Below are positions 36,064 to 44,470 of a DNA stretch of 64,000 bases, piece after piece (the stretch's first letter is position 1; each line of letters starts with the position of its first letter). The DNA is from Rhodopseudomonas palustris. Lineage in GTDB: Bacteria > Pseudomonadota > Alphaproteobacteria > Rhizobiales > Xanthobacteraceae. Both the position numbers and the translations under genes were made by a program. Location of the stretch: assembly GCF_003226555.1 (NCBI RefSeq), contig NZ_QKQS01000016.1, positions 124,001 through 188,000 of the forward strand. Direction: 5' to 3'. Below the pieces are notes generated by a model. It did no database searches. It saw nothing but the letters and a program-made list of their open reading frames with translations, and was not told where the DNA came from.

Positions 36064-36308
36064 CTATCCTTTCGAGCGGGGGCAGCTTGCGAGCGAATGA
36101 GATCACGCTCGGGCGGCGCGGGGCCTTGGCGATCGTGGACGAGGGCCACCACGACAGAAATCCGTGTCTGAGCACGAGGCGCATGAAGAGCTGACGTGAT
36201 ACCCAAACGAAAGCGCAACCACGGCGGCTCATTTCCGGGAAGCTTGGGCCCGCGCATTGTTGGCTGTATCTCGTTTACCGGTGGTGTCGCCGTCGCGGCC
36301 AACGCACG

Positions 36309-36663
36309 TCACCGGAGGCTGCGTCGGCGCAATTCGTCAACCCTTCGATTGCTTGAAAAAATGACGCGATCGTATTCTGGGTCGCGTGCATCCTGGTGAC
36401 TGATGGCGATGATGGTGGCCGAGGGGAAGCGTGTTCCTATAATTCGGTGAAGAGCGATTTCCGACGCTTTGTCCAGAGCTGAAGTCGCCTCGTCGAGCAG
36501 CAATGGATCCAGCCGACACAGCAGTGCTCGCGCGATCGACAGGAGTTGCGTTTCGCCCTCCGAAAGCAGGACATCCCAGCGATCTGCCTGGTCGAGCTGT
36601 GAAACGAAATCATCGAGTCTGGGGTCTTCAACGCCTCGGCGGTCCGAGAGGCCCTCGAACGCT
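36309..36663 (-). pseudogene. C-terminal fragment of an ABC exporter ATPase
   Basis: One frame reads from just after a TGA near 36664 to the stop at 36309. It holds the end of an ABC ATPase: signature region LLSEGETQLLSIARALL, Walker B PLLLDEATSALD and a degraded H-loop ATIIAISHQDARDP. The SEGETQ signature and LLDEATSALD resemble SbmA/YddA-type exporters. Membrane domain, Walker A and start codon are gone. The 36064-36308 stretch beyond it shows nothing recognisable. Confidence 0.75.
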
Positions 36664-36753
36664 CAGGGGCCCGGATAGGACGCCGTGACGATCGCGCCTT
36701 CTTCGATCTCGTCGGGCTGTGCTGGCTGCTTCAAAGTTCCCGAGTGGCGCCGG

Positions 36754-37590
36754 TCAGTAGCGCGGCCGGATTTGTCGTGGGGTGATTCCGAACCGCCGCC
36801 GGAACGCCGTCGAGAAATTGCCCAGCGTCCGATAGCCGACCAGATGCGCGGCCTCGCCGACCGAGATGTTGTCGCGTTCGAGCAGCGCGCGCGCATGGTC
36901 CAGCTTGCGACCCCACACATACTCGAAAATGGTGTCGCCATGGGTGAGGCGAAACGCGCGCTGCAGGCTGCCGGGATTGAGGCCCGCCGCCGCCGCGATA
37001 GTCTGCAGCGTCAGGTCCTGATCGAGATGGGCGTCGATGAAGGCGCAGGCGCGCGGCGATGCGCGGGGTGAACCGCGGCGAGGCCTGCCCCGGCCGGCGT
37101 GTCGGTGGTCGCCTGGAGCGCCTCGGCCACGATCTCGATCGAACGGGATTCGAGATACAGCCGGATCAGTGGCTCGGCGAGATGCAGTGGATTGAGGATC
37201 TGTTCGGCGAGCGCTATCAAGCGCGGCGTCGCCTTCCAGCGCCGGGTGGTGAGGTGTCCGCGCAGGAAGCGCAATGCCTCGGCGCATCCTGCCGAGCGTG
37301 CCAGCGCTTCCTGGTCGAGCCATTCGGGGCTGACAGTGACGTTGACCTTGCGGATGTGGGCGCCCTTCACCGATTGCCGGACGAAGCTGTCCGGCGCCGA
37401 CCTCGCGATCGCTACCGCCTCGATGTCGCCGTTGTCTTCGCCGCCCCCCAGTTCGACCAGCTGCCCGCCGAGCCAGACGCGGACCCGCCCCTGGAGAAAC
37501 AGCGCGATGGTGAGGCCGGGCGGCTGCGTTGCCTCGGTGTGCAGATCGTAGATCTCACGGGTGTCGGTGGTGTGCAGCGTCAGTCCTGAG
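36754..37590 (-). pseudogene. Frameshifted AraC-family regulator (PchR-like)
   Basis: The N-terminal part (EIYDLHTEATQPPGLTIALF, then KGAHIRKVNVTVSPEWLDQ) lies in one frame down to about 37085. The two C-terminal HTH motifs (LTLQTIAAAAGLNPGSLQRA, ISVGEAAHLVGYRTLGNFST) lie in another frame from about 37060 to the stop at 36754. A single indel near 37055-37095 would join them. The 5' end is also missing, since no start codon precedes the first recognisable residues near 37590. PchR-type regulators activate siderophore receptor genes. Confidence 0.8.
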
Positions 37591-37870
37591 CGCGGCGGAG
37601 ACCGCGACCGGCCCGGTCGCCGGCTACGTCGCCGGCCGCAGCGCCACCGGCACCAAGACGGATTCGCCGCTGGTCGAAACGCCGGCGTCGGTGTCGGTGG
37701 TGACGCGCGACCAGATCAGCGATCAGGGCGCGCAGAGCGTATCGCAGGCGCTGCGCTACACCGCCGGCACCTTCGTCGATCTGCGCCCTCCAGCCGCTAC
37801 GACATCGTTCCGGTCCGCGGCCAACCGAGTGCTCAAACTACTTCATCAACGCAGGATACAACCAACATAA
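37584..37870 (+). pseudogene. N-terminal fragment of a TonB-dependent siderophore receptor
   Basis: The plug start of a FhuA-like receptor is plain: GPVAGYVAGRSATGTKTDSP, then VETPASVSVVTRDQISDQGA and QALRYTAGTFVDLR. At about 37786 the frame shifts by a missing C in a CCC run and continues SSRYDIVPVRG in another frame, then homology ends. Signal peptide and barrel are missing. It abuts the 5' end of the broken AraC gene on the other strand, so the shared promoter region has been deleted. Confidence 0.8.
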
Positions 37871-38155
37871 AATCATCGCGCTCTAAATCGGATAACTGGA
37901 GTGCGGAAAATAGCGACCAACGTGCGGCGGCACCGTTCCAGGGGCGCTTAGCGCGGCAGGGAGCTCCACGGCCTTGTAGGGTGCATTGCGACGTTCATTC
38001 GGATGAAATGTAATCTTATGAGTACGAAAGAGACGACTCATACACGGGGCATCGGAGGCTCGGTGGTCGCTGAAGCGCAATATGCTTACGGGATGACTGA
38101 CGAAGCGGTTAGTGGGTAAAACGCAAAAATGGGGCGCGCAGCGTCGATATGGCGG

Positions 38156-38863
38156 TCAGTCCGAAAATCGTTCCAGCAGTGCGGCGCCTCCGATCAGGAT
38201 ATCCTGGCTCATCGCGTGGCGGGCTGATTTTGCATCGCGAGCCTTTAGTGCTTCGATGATGGCGATATGGCCGTGCTTGCGGTCGTGGAACGGCCGGCTT
38301 GTGCCGTCGTACAACGCCGACAGGATCGGCCCGAACTGCATCCAGAGGTTTTCGACCAGCCGAAATAGGGCGGGCGCTTGCGCCAAGCGGCAGACCGCGA
38401 AGTGGAAGTTCTCGTTTTCGACCAGCGCCCTTGCATAGTCGCGTGCGGATTCGGTCTCGATGTAGCGGGCGTGGATCGCCTCAAGACTCGCACAATCGGC
38501 TTCCGTCGCGTGCTCGGCCGCACGGGCGGCACCTTCGCCTTCGAGCAGGCGGCGCAGATCGCGAATTTCGATGCAACGCGCGCGCGTCAACCGCGGCACG
38601 ATCACCGTCCCCCGCTCGTCGATCGTCAGCGCGTGTTCGGACGCCAGCCGCAGAAGCGACTCGCGAACCGGCGTCACGCTGATGCCGAGTTCATCCGCGA
38701 CTTGCCGTGCAACAAGCTTCTGCCCCGGCTTCAGACGGCTCCGCATCAAGGAATCCCGGATCGCCGTATAGGCCTGCTGGCTCACGCTCTCCTTCGAGAT
38801 CGGTCGTCCGAAGGGGTGGGACTGAAGGTCATCGTCCGACGGCCTGCGAATGGTTATTGACAT
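38156..38863 (-). CDS. GntR-family regulator, FCD (FadR) type
   Basis: A 235-residue regulator. The winged helix spans about residues 27-90 (LKPGQKLVARQVADELGISVTPVRESLLRL), and the rest is an all-helical FCD domain with metal/ligand residues in RRLLEGEGAARAAEHA, ENFHFAVCRL and HGHIAIIEALKARD. FCD regulators respond to carboxylates or sugar acids. It is divergent from the ABC-transporter operon at 39023, and a 14-base palindrome lies 21 bases before its start, so it probably controls both. Confidence 0.9.
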   Translation of the reverse strand: MSITIRRPSDDDLQSHPFGRPISKESVSQQAYTAIRDSLMRSRLKPGQKLVARQVADELGISVTPVRESLLRLASEHALTIDERGTVIVPRLTRARCIEIRDLRRLLEGEGAARAAEHATEADCASLEAIHARYIETESARDYARALVENENFHFAVCRLAQAPALFRLVENLWMQFGPILSALYDGTSRPFHDRKHGHIAIIEALKARDAKSARHAMSQDILIGGAALLERFSD

Positions 38864-38883
38864 GCTCGGAACCTTATGATGTT

Positions 38884-38914
38884 TTTGTTATAACAAATAA
38901 TATACAACTAACAA
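38884..38914. promoter_or_regulatory. GntR operator candidate
   Basis: TTTGTTATAACAAA (38884-38897) is a perfect 14-base palindrome, and a third half-site TAACAA follows at 38909-38914. GntR/FCD proteins commonly bind short palindromes with GT and AC half-sites. The box lies between the GntR gene and the transporter operon, in an AT-rich island that stands out from the GC-rich surroundings. Confidence 0.6.
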
Positions 38915-39022
38915 GAGTGGCTGCGCGCAAGCTGCAGTCACAGAGGGCGAACTGCCCCGCGAGGAAACGCCGTTCGCGCGATTGATCGTTCGAGCGCTCG
39001 GCCGAAGGACCAGGAGGGGAAC

Positions 39023-40024
39023 GTGTCCAGCGAAGCGTTGGCCGGCGGACGTCGTCGTGCGCCTTTCAAGCCAAGTCAGTCGTTGATCGTTCTCGGCGTA
39101 ACTCTCGCGCTTTTTGTCGTGCTCAGCGCCGCGCTACCCGGGTTCGTCACGCTGGGCAATTTGTTCACCCTGGCCCGCAACATCTCGATCCTCGGCATCC
39201 TGGCGCTTGGCATGGCCGTCGTGGTGATCGGCCGCGGCATCGACCTGTCACAAATCGCCACGCTGGCTTGTTCGAGCGCAATCGCGGTCACCTTGATCAA
39301 CAGCGGATGGCCGGTGGCCGCAGCGATCGGCTTCGGCCTGGTGCTGTCGATCCTGATCGGTGTCATGAACGGCTACTTCGTGTCCGTGATCGAAATTCCG
39401 CCGCTCTTCACGACGCTCGCATCCGGCCTGCTGGTGCTTGGGCTCACCCGCGCGCTCGTGGTCCCGCACTACCAAGTCTTCCTGCAGCCGGGGCACGAGA
39501 TACTGCTGATGCTCGGCGGAACGGTGCTGGGCGGAGTTCCGGTGCCGCTGATCGCCTTCGCGATCTGCGCGCTGTTGCTGCATCTGTTTCTTTCGCGCAC
39601 GGTGATCGGGCGCTTCATCTACGCCCACGGCGACAACGCCCAGGCCGCGCGGATGTCCGGTATCGCGACGCGTCCTCTCACCATGATTGAATACGCGCTG
39701 TCCGCGACCATCGGCTATATCGGTGGCATCATCATGGTCGGATCGACCTCGCTGATGCACCTGCAGATCGTCGAATCCACAATGATCTTCGACGTCATCC
39801 TGGTCGTCGTCCTCGGCGGCATCAGCCTCGTCGGCGGCCGTGGCAACGTACTCAGCGTGATCGCCGGCACGCTTTTGATCGGCGTGCTGCTGAACGCGAT
39901 GACGATCATGAATCTCGATATCCAGACCCAGGACATCATCAAGGGCGCGGTGCTGCTGCTCGCGATCGTTCTCGACAGCTACATTCATCCGCGCGACGAA
40001 GAAACCGCAAAGCAGGGCGACTGA
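39023..40024 (+). CDS. ribose-type ABC transporter permease (RbsC/BPD_transp_2)
   Basis: A 333-residue inner-membrane permease with eight to ten helices. The family loop GDNAQAARMSGI and the C-terminal helix region GGISLVGGRGNVLSVIAGTLLIGVL are typical of RbsC/MglC proteins. It starts with GTG at 39023, preceded by GGAGGGGA. It is the first gene of the operon and works with the binding protein at 40069, the permease-fusion at 41170 and the ATPase at 44467. Confidence 0.9.
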   Translation: MSSEALAGGRRRAPFKPSQSLIVLGVTLALFVVLSAALPGFVTLGNLFTLARNISILGILALGMAVVVIGRGIDLSQIATLACSSAIAVTLINSGWPVAAAIGFGLVLSILIGVMNGYFVSVIEIPPLFTTLASGLLVLGLTRALVVPHYQVFLQPGHEILLMLGGTVLGGVPVPLIAFAICALLLHLFLSRTVIGRFIYAHGDNAQAARMSGIATRPLTMIEYALSATIGYIGGIIMVGSTSLMHLQIVESTMIFDVILVVVLGGISLVGGRGNVLSVIAGTLLIGVLLNAMTIMNLDIQTQDIIKGAVLLLAIVLDSYIHPRDEETAKQGD

Positions 40025-40068
40025 TAAGCCCAATCTAAGCAAAATAAGACAGCACCGGGAGGACGACA

Positions 40069-41088
40069 ATGACCAGAAAGAACAGCGATCACGGGCGCCT
40101 TCGCCCTGGCATTTTCGCACTGGCGGCGGCCGCGCTGATGGTCGGCAGCAGCCACGCAAGCGCTGCCGATCCGCGCGCCGAACTGCTTCAGAAATTCGAG
40201 AAAGCCGTGAAGGGCAAGACTGTCGCCTGGGTGCCGGTCTGGATGGGCGTTCTCGAGGGCGAGTGGACTCGCGTGATGAAAGCCCACTTCGACGACTACG
40301 GAATCAGAATGGTGACGCGCGATCCGAACATGAAGTCGGACGTGCAACTGCAGGCGGTATCGTCTCTCATCAACGAAAAGCCGGATGTGCTCATCGTGCA
40401 GAATCCGACGACGACTCTACTGGCGCGCGAGCTGAAGCGGGCGATGGACGCCGGCATCAAGGTGATCCAGGTCAACATGGCGTCGAACCAGCTCACCGAC
40501 GCCTATGTCGGTGCCGACGTGCCGAAGCTCGGCCGCATGCTAGCCGGCGAGGTCATCAAGGCGTGCGGCGGCGGCAAGGGATCGGGCAAGATCTCGATCC
40601 TTCAAGGTGAAGCGACCGCGGCCTATTCGCTCGACATGGTCAAGGCGGCGATGGAGGTGTTCAAGACCGACCCGTCGATCAAGGTCGTGTCCTCGCAGCC
40701 GACCAATTGGGACGCCAACAAGGCTTCGGACATCACCACTAACGTGCTGCAGCAGAACCCGGACCTTTGCGGGATCTTCAGCGTCTGGGGGCCTCAGACG
40801 GTCGGTGCGGCTCAGGTCGTGAAGAACGCCGGCAAGAAGGGCGAGGTGAAGATCTTCGTTGCAAGCGATGGTCAGCCCGCGGATTGCGACATGGTGGAGC
40901 AGGGCCTGTTCACCAAGAACCTGTCCTACCGCGCCGATACGCAAGGAGAAGCGATCGCCAACGCAGTGCTGACCCTGTTGCAGGACAACCGGCCCGCCGG
41001 GACGACCCAGCTCGCCTACTACACGACGAACTATTGGGTCTCCAGCAAGGACGATCGTCAATACTGCTTCGTCGTGCCGAAGGAATAG
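40069..41088 (+). CDS. periplasmic sugar-type binding protein (RbsB/LacI fold)
   Basis: A 339-residue binding protein with a signal peptide (IFALAAAALMVGSSHASAAD) and the two-lobed type I fold: TVAWVPVWMGVLEGEW, LINEKPDVLIVQNPT, and CGIFSVWGPQTVGAAQVV. GGGAGGACGACA precedes the ATG. It delivers the substrate to the two permeases of the operon. The binding-pocket residues are not those of RbsB, so the ligand is not predicted to be ribose; a lactone, polyol or glycoside is possible. Confidence 0.88.
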   Translation: MTRKNSDHGRLRPGIFALAAAALMVGSSHASAADPRAELLQKFEKAVKGKTVAWVPVWMGVLEGEWTRVMKAHFDDYGIRMVTRDPNMKSDVQLQAVSSLINEKPDVLIVQNPTTTLLARELKRAMDAGIKVIQVNMASNQLTDAYVGADVPKLGRMLAGEVIKACGGGKGSGKISILQGEATAAYSLDMVKAAMEVFKTDPSIKVVSSQPTNWDANKASDITTNVLQQNPDLCGIFSVWGPQTVGAAQVVKNAGKKGEVKIFVASDGQPADCDMVEQGLFTKNLSYRADTQGEAIANAVLTLLQDNRPAGTTQLAYYTTNYWVSSKDDRQYCFVVPKE

Positions 41089-41119
41089 CTGGCTCTCCTA
41101 GCTTAGTCCCGACATCACC

Positions 41120-41146
41120 GATGCCGTTCCACTGTGGAGCGGCATC
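41120..41146. repeat. 12-bp intercistronic hairpin after the binding-protein gene
   Basis: GATGCCGTTCCA pairs with TGGAGCGGCATC around loop CTG, with one G-T pair. It is 31 bases after the binding-protein stop and 23 before the next start. Hairpins at this place often stabilise the binding-protein message and lower read-through, giving excess binding protein. Confidence 0.55.
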
Positions 41147-41169
41147 CGCTGTCCGAAAGTCCGTCGCTC

Positions 41170-43359
41170 ATGAAGTCCCTTCGACGTCTGTGGTATCGTC
41201 TTTCGCCCCAGCTGCTGCTCGGTGAGCTCCTGGAAAAGCGCTGGATGGAGCCGATCGTTCCCTTCACGCTGCTGCTGGTGGTGTTCGTCGCGTTTGTCGT
41301 GATGATCCCCGGCTACACGTCGATCCCTCAGCTTCAGCAATTGATGCGCAGTTTTCCGGAGCAGGGCTTCGTGGCGATGGCGATGGCCATTTCCATTCTC
41401 TCCGGCGGGCTCGATCTCTCGGTCGGCGCCGTCTTCGCGATGGCGGATTTCCTGACGCTGTATTTCCTGATGGTCCTGGAGTGGCCGTTGCCGCTCACGA
41501 TCGTCGCTGTGATGGGGTGGGGGGCGTTGATCGGCGCGATCAACGGTGGACTGATCGCCTATGCGAAGACGCGACCGTTCCTCACCACGATGGTGGTGCT
41601 GATCATCCTGCGCGCAGGCTATAACAAGATCACGGGGCAATACGCCGTCGAACTGGCCTCCGCGTCCTCGGACAGCGCGGCATGGGATTATCTCGGGGGC
41701 GGTTTTCTATTCGGCATCCCGATCAACATGGTCTGCCTCCTCGTCGTCGGCGTCGTGGCTCATTTTTATCTGACGCGGATCCGCTCCGGCGTCCACATCA
41801 TGGCGGTCGGCTCCAGCCGCAAGGCGGCGCGCCATGCCGGCATCGATGTGAAATGGTCGCTGTTCATGGCCTACGTGTTGTCCGGCATGATGGCGTCACT
41901 GGCGGGCATTCTCTACGCCGCCCGGCAGAACAGCGCCGGCACGGACACCGGCGTCGGCTGGGAAGTCAACGCGCTCGCGGCTGCGGTGCTCGGCGGCATC
42001 AGCCTGTCCGGCGGCCGTGGCACCATCAGCCGGGCGCTGATGGGTGCCGCCATCATCTTCCTGCTGATCAACGGCCTGGTTCAGCTCGGTACGCACGGCA
42101 GCCTGACCACCGCGATCATCGGCGCGATCCTGCTCGCGGCCGTGGCGTTCAACGTCAAGTTCGTGAAGAACAAGGGCAAGCTGCTGCAGAAGATCTACGT
42201 GACGCCGTCGCTGGTGGAGTTCGAGCCGCCGGCCTCGATCGCGCGGGACAGCGGCACCGTGTTCGCCGAAAACGACCGGCTGAGAAATGCCGAGGCGATC
42301 GCGCTCGACAAGATCGAGGGGCCAGAAGACATCATCCTCGACGAGCACGACCATCTCTACACGGTCAATCGCAACGGCTCGATTATCCGGTTCCTCGCAC
42401 CGGACTACGAGGTGCGCGAAGAATTCGCCCGCATCGGTGGTCGACCGCTCGGGATGGCGCTCGACCGCGACAAGAACATTCTGGTCTGCGTGGCCGGCAT
42501 GGGAGTCTATGGTGTCAGGCCCGACCGCACCGTGTTCAAGGTCACCGACGAGACCAACCGGACCTGGTATCGCTTCAAGGACGACTCGCGACTGTGGCTC
42601 GCCGACGATCTCGACGTCGCGCCGGACGGCAAGATCTATTTCAGCGATGCGACCACGCGCTACGACCTGTCGGATTGGGCGCTGGACGGCTTCGAAGGGC
42701 GGGGCAACGGGCGCATCGTCTGCCACGATCCGGCGACGGGTAAGACCAACACCGTCCTGTCAAATCTGGCCTTCCCGAACGGCGTCTGCGTGTCTCACGA
42801 CGGTCGTTCGGTGCTGTGGGTCTCGACGTGGCTCTGCCGCATCTATCGCTACTGGATCGCTGGCGAGAAGGCAGGCCAGCTCGAGCTGTTGGTCGACAAT
42901 CTGCCGGGCTATCCGGACAACGTGAATCGCGCCTCCGACGGGACCTATTGGCTCGCGCTCGTGGGCATAAGATCGCCGGTCTACGATCTGGCGATGGCGG
43001 ACCCTGCCTTCCGTACGCGGATGGTAAAGCAGATCCCTCCGGACGAGTGGATGTGCCCCGGCATCAACAACGGCTGCGTCATCAAGTTCGACGATACCGG
43101 CCGCGTCCTGGAATCACTGTGGGATCCGGGCGGGCGTTCGCATCCGACGATCACCTCGATGCGCGAACACAAAGGCTATCTCTACATCGGCGGTCTCGAG
43201 AACAACCGTATTGGTCGCGTGAAATTGCCGAACGCCGACGTCAACTGGACCGGCTGGAAGTCCTACTGGGTGTCGAGCGTCAGCAATGATCCTGACGCCG
43301 AAGCGAGCAACGTTCATCGGATTCCTGCAGCGAGGGCGAAGTATGTCTCTGGCGCGTGA
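41170..43359 (+). CDS. ABC permease fused to a strictosidine-synthase/SMP-30-like beta-propeller
   Basis: A 729-residue fusion. Residues 1 to about 320 are a complete RbsC-type permease (SGGLDLSVGAVFAMADF, AVGSSRKAARHAGIDVKWS, LGGISLSGGRGTISRALMG). After a linker near 325-365, residues 370-729 are a six-bladed propeller of the SMP-30/strictosidine-synthase-like group (EGPEDIILDEHDHLYTVNRNG, LAFPNGVCVSHDGRSVLWVS, LPGYPDNVNRASDGTYWLAL). RbsC-type permeases end in the cytosol, so the propeller should meet the substrate as it enters. Propellers of this kind hydrolyse lactones or esters. The ATG at 41170 is chosen; GTG 41134 is possible. The last 17 bases overlap the next gene. Confidence 0.88.
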   Translation: MKSLRRLWYRLSPQLLLGELLEKRWMEPIVPFTLLLVVFVAFVVMIPGYTSIPQLQQLMRSFPEQGFVAMAMAISILSGGLDLSVGAVFAMADFLTLYFLMVLEWPLPLTIVAVMGWGALIGAINGGLIAYAKTRPFLTTMVVLIILRAGYNKITGQYAVELASASSDSAAWDYLGGGFLFGIPINMVCLLVVGVVAHFYLTRIRSGVHIMAVGSSRKAARHAGIDVKWSLFMAYVLSGMMASLAGILYAARQNSAGTDTGVGWEVNALAAAVLGGISLSGGRGTISRALMGAAIIFLLINGLVQLGTHGSLTTAIIGAILLAAVAFNVKFVKNKGKLLQKIYVTPSLVEFEPPASIARDSGTVFAENDRLRNAEAIALDKIEGPEDIILDEHDHLYTVNRNGSIIRFLAPDYEVREEFARIGGRPLGMALDRDKNILVCVAGMGVYGVRPDRTVFKVTDETNRTWYRFKDDSRLWLADDLDVAPDGKIYFSDATTRYDLSDWALDGFEGRGNGRIVCHDPATGKTNTVLSNLAFPNGVCVSHDGRSVLWVSTWLCRIYRYWIAGEKAGQLELLVDNLPGYPDNVNRASDGTYWLALVGIRSPVYDLAMADPAFRTRMVKQIPPDEWMCPGINNGCVIKFDDTGRVLESLWDPGGRSHPTITSMREHKGYLYIGGLENNRIGRVKLPNADVNWTGWKSYWVSSVSNDPDAEASNVHRIPAARAKYVSGA

Positions 43360-44470
43360 CATCATCGACCGCATATTCCATCCGAATCGCGATGTTCACG
43401 CGATCCCGGTGCTGGACGGAAACCTCTCACCGAACGAGCGCCTCGACCGCGCGTTTGTTCTCGGCGAACCATTTGACGCTCCGGACGCGCTCGCATTGGA
43501 CAGCAGTGGTACGCTGTATGTGTCGAGCGGTCGCACCATTCAGGTGTGCCGCGGTCCCGACTTCGCTGAACGACGGACTTTCGCGACGTTCGATGTCGAG
43601 GTCGGCGCGCTGGCGTGGTTCGCGTCGACCGGCCTGGTCGCCGCTTTGTCGGGGAAGGGGATCGTGTCCCTGACGGCAGAGGGAGCGATAGCCGCGCGCT
43701 TGACGAGTGTGGCGGGCGAGCAGCTCCGATCCGTGACCGCGCTGGCGATCGCAGACGACGGCCTGATCTATATCGCCGATGGCTCGCGGCACAATCCCGC
43801 CGCAGAATGGCACCGGGACCTGCTCGAGAAGCGCACACCGTCCGGCCGGATCATTGTCTGCGACCGACAACTTTCAAATGCCCGCATCCTGGCCGACGGC
43901 CTCGATTGGCCGGCGGGCCTCGTCGTGTCTCATGACGGTCGCAGCCTGCTGGTGACAGAGGCCTGGGCGCATCGGCTGAGCGCCCTGGCTCGCGACGGCG
44001 GAACTCCGCGCGCCCTGGTGAAGAACTTCGCCGGCTATCCGTGCCGGATCTCGCGCGGCACTCGGGGCGATTACTGGCTCGCGTTCTTCGGCTTGCGCAC
44101 ACAATTGATGGAGTTCGTGCTGCGCGAGGACTCGTTCCGCATGCGGATGCTCGAAGCCGTCGAGCCGCATCTGTGGATCGGCCCGCGGCTCGGCGGCGCG
44201 GCCGACTATCGTGAGGCGATGCAGATCGGGAGGATCAAAAAGCTCGGCATCCAGAAACCCTGGGCGCCCCCGCGGTCTTACGGCCTCGTCGCCCGCATCG
44301 GAACGGACGGTGCGGCGCGCGAGAGCTATCACAGCCGTACGTCCGGAGAGGTGCACGGTATCACGGCGGCGTTGGCGGATCCCGCGGGGCAGGTCCTCGC
44401 CGTGTCGAAGGGGCACGGCAAGTTGATCAGACTGCCCACCGGCCCGTGTCCGAGTAGGAGGACGCCATGA
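43343..44470 (+). CDS. SMP-30/strictosidine-synthase-like beta-propeller protein
   Basis: A 375-residue stand-alone propeller related to the C-terminal half of the preceding fusion protein: it shares APDALALDSSGTLYVSSG, LDWPAGLVVSHDGRSLLVTE and FAGYPCRISRGTRGDYWLAF. No signal peptide is seen, so it is cytosolic. The ATG at 43343 lies inside the end of the upstream gene and has AGGGCGAAG before it; the stop overlaps the ATPase start. Hydrolysis of a lactone or ester is the family-level prediction. Some key calcium-ligand positions differ between the two propellers, so they may not have the same activity. Confidence 0.82.
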   Translation: MSLARDIIDRIFHPNRDVHAIPVLDGNLSPNERLDRAFVLGEPFDAPDALALDSSGTLYVSSGRTIQVCRGPDFAERRTFATFDVEVGALAWFASTGLVAALSGKGIVSLTAEGAIAARLTSVAGEQLRSVTALAIADDGLIYIADGSRHNPAAEWHRDLLEKRTPSGRIIVCDRQLSNARILADGLDWPAGLVVSHDGRSLLVTEAWAHRLSALARDGGTPRALVKNFAGYPCRISRGTRGDYWLAFFGLRTQLMEFVLREDSFRMRMLEAVEPHLWIGPRLGGAADYREAMQIGRIKKLGIQKPWAPPRSYGLVARIGTDGAARESYHSRTSGEVHGITAALADPAGQVLAVSKGHGKLIRLPTGPCPSRRTP

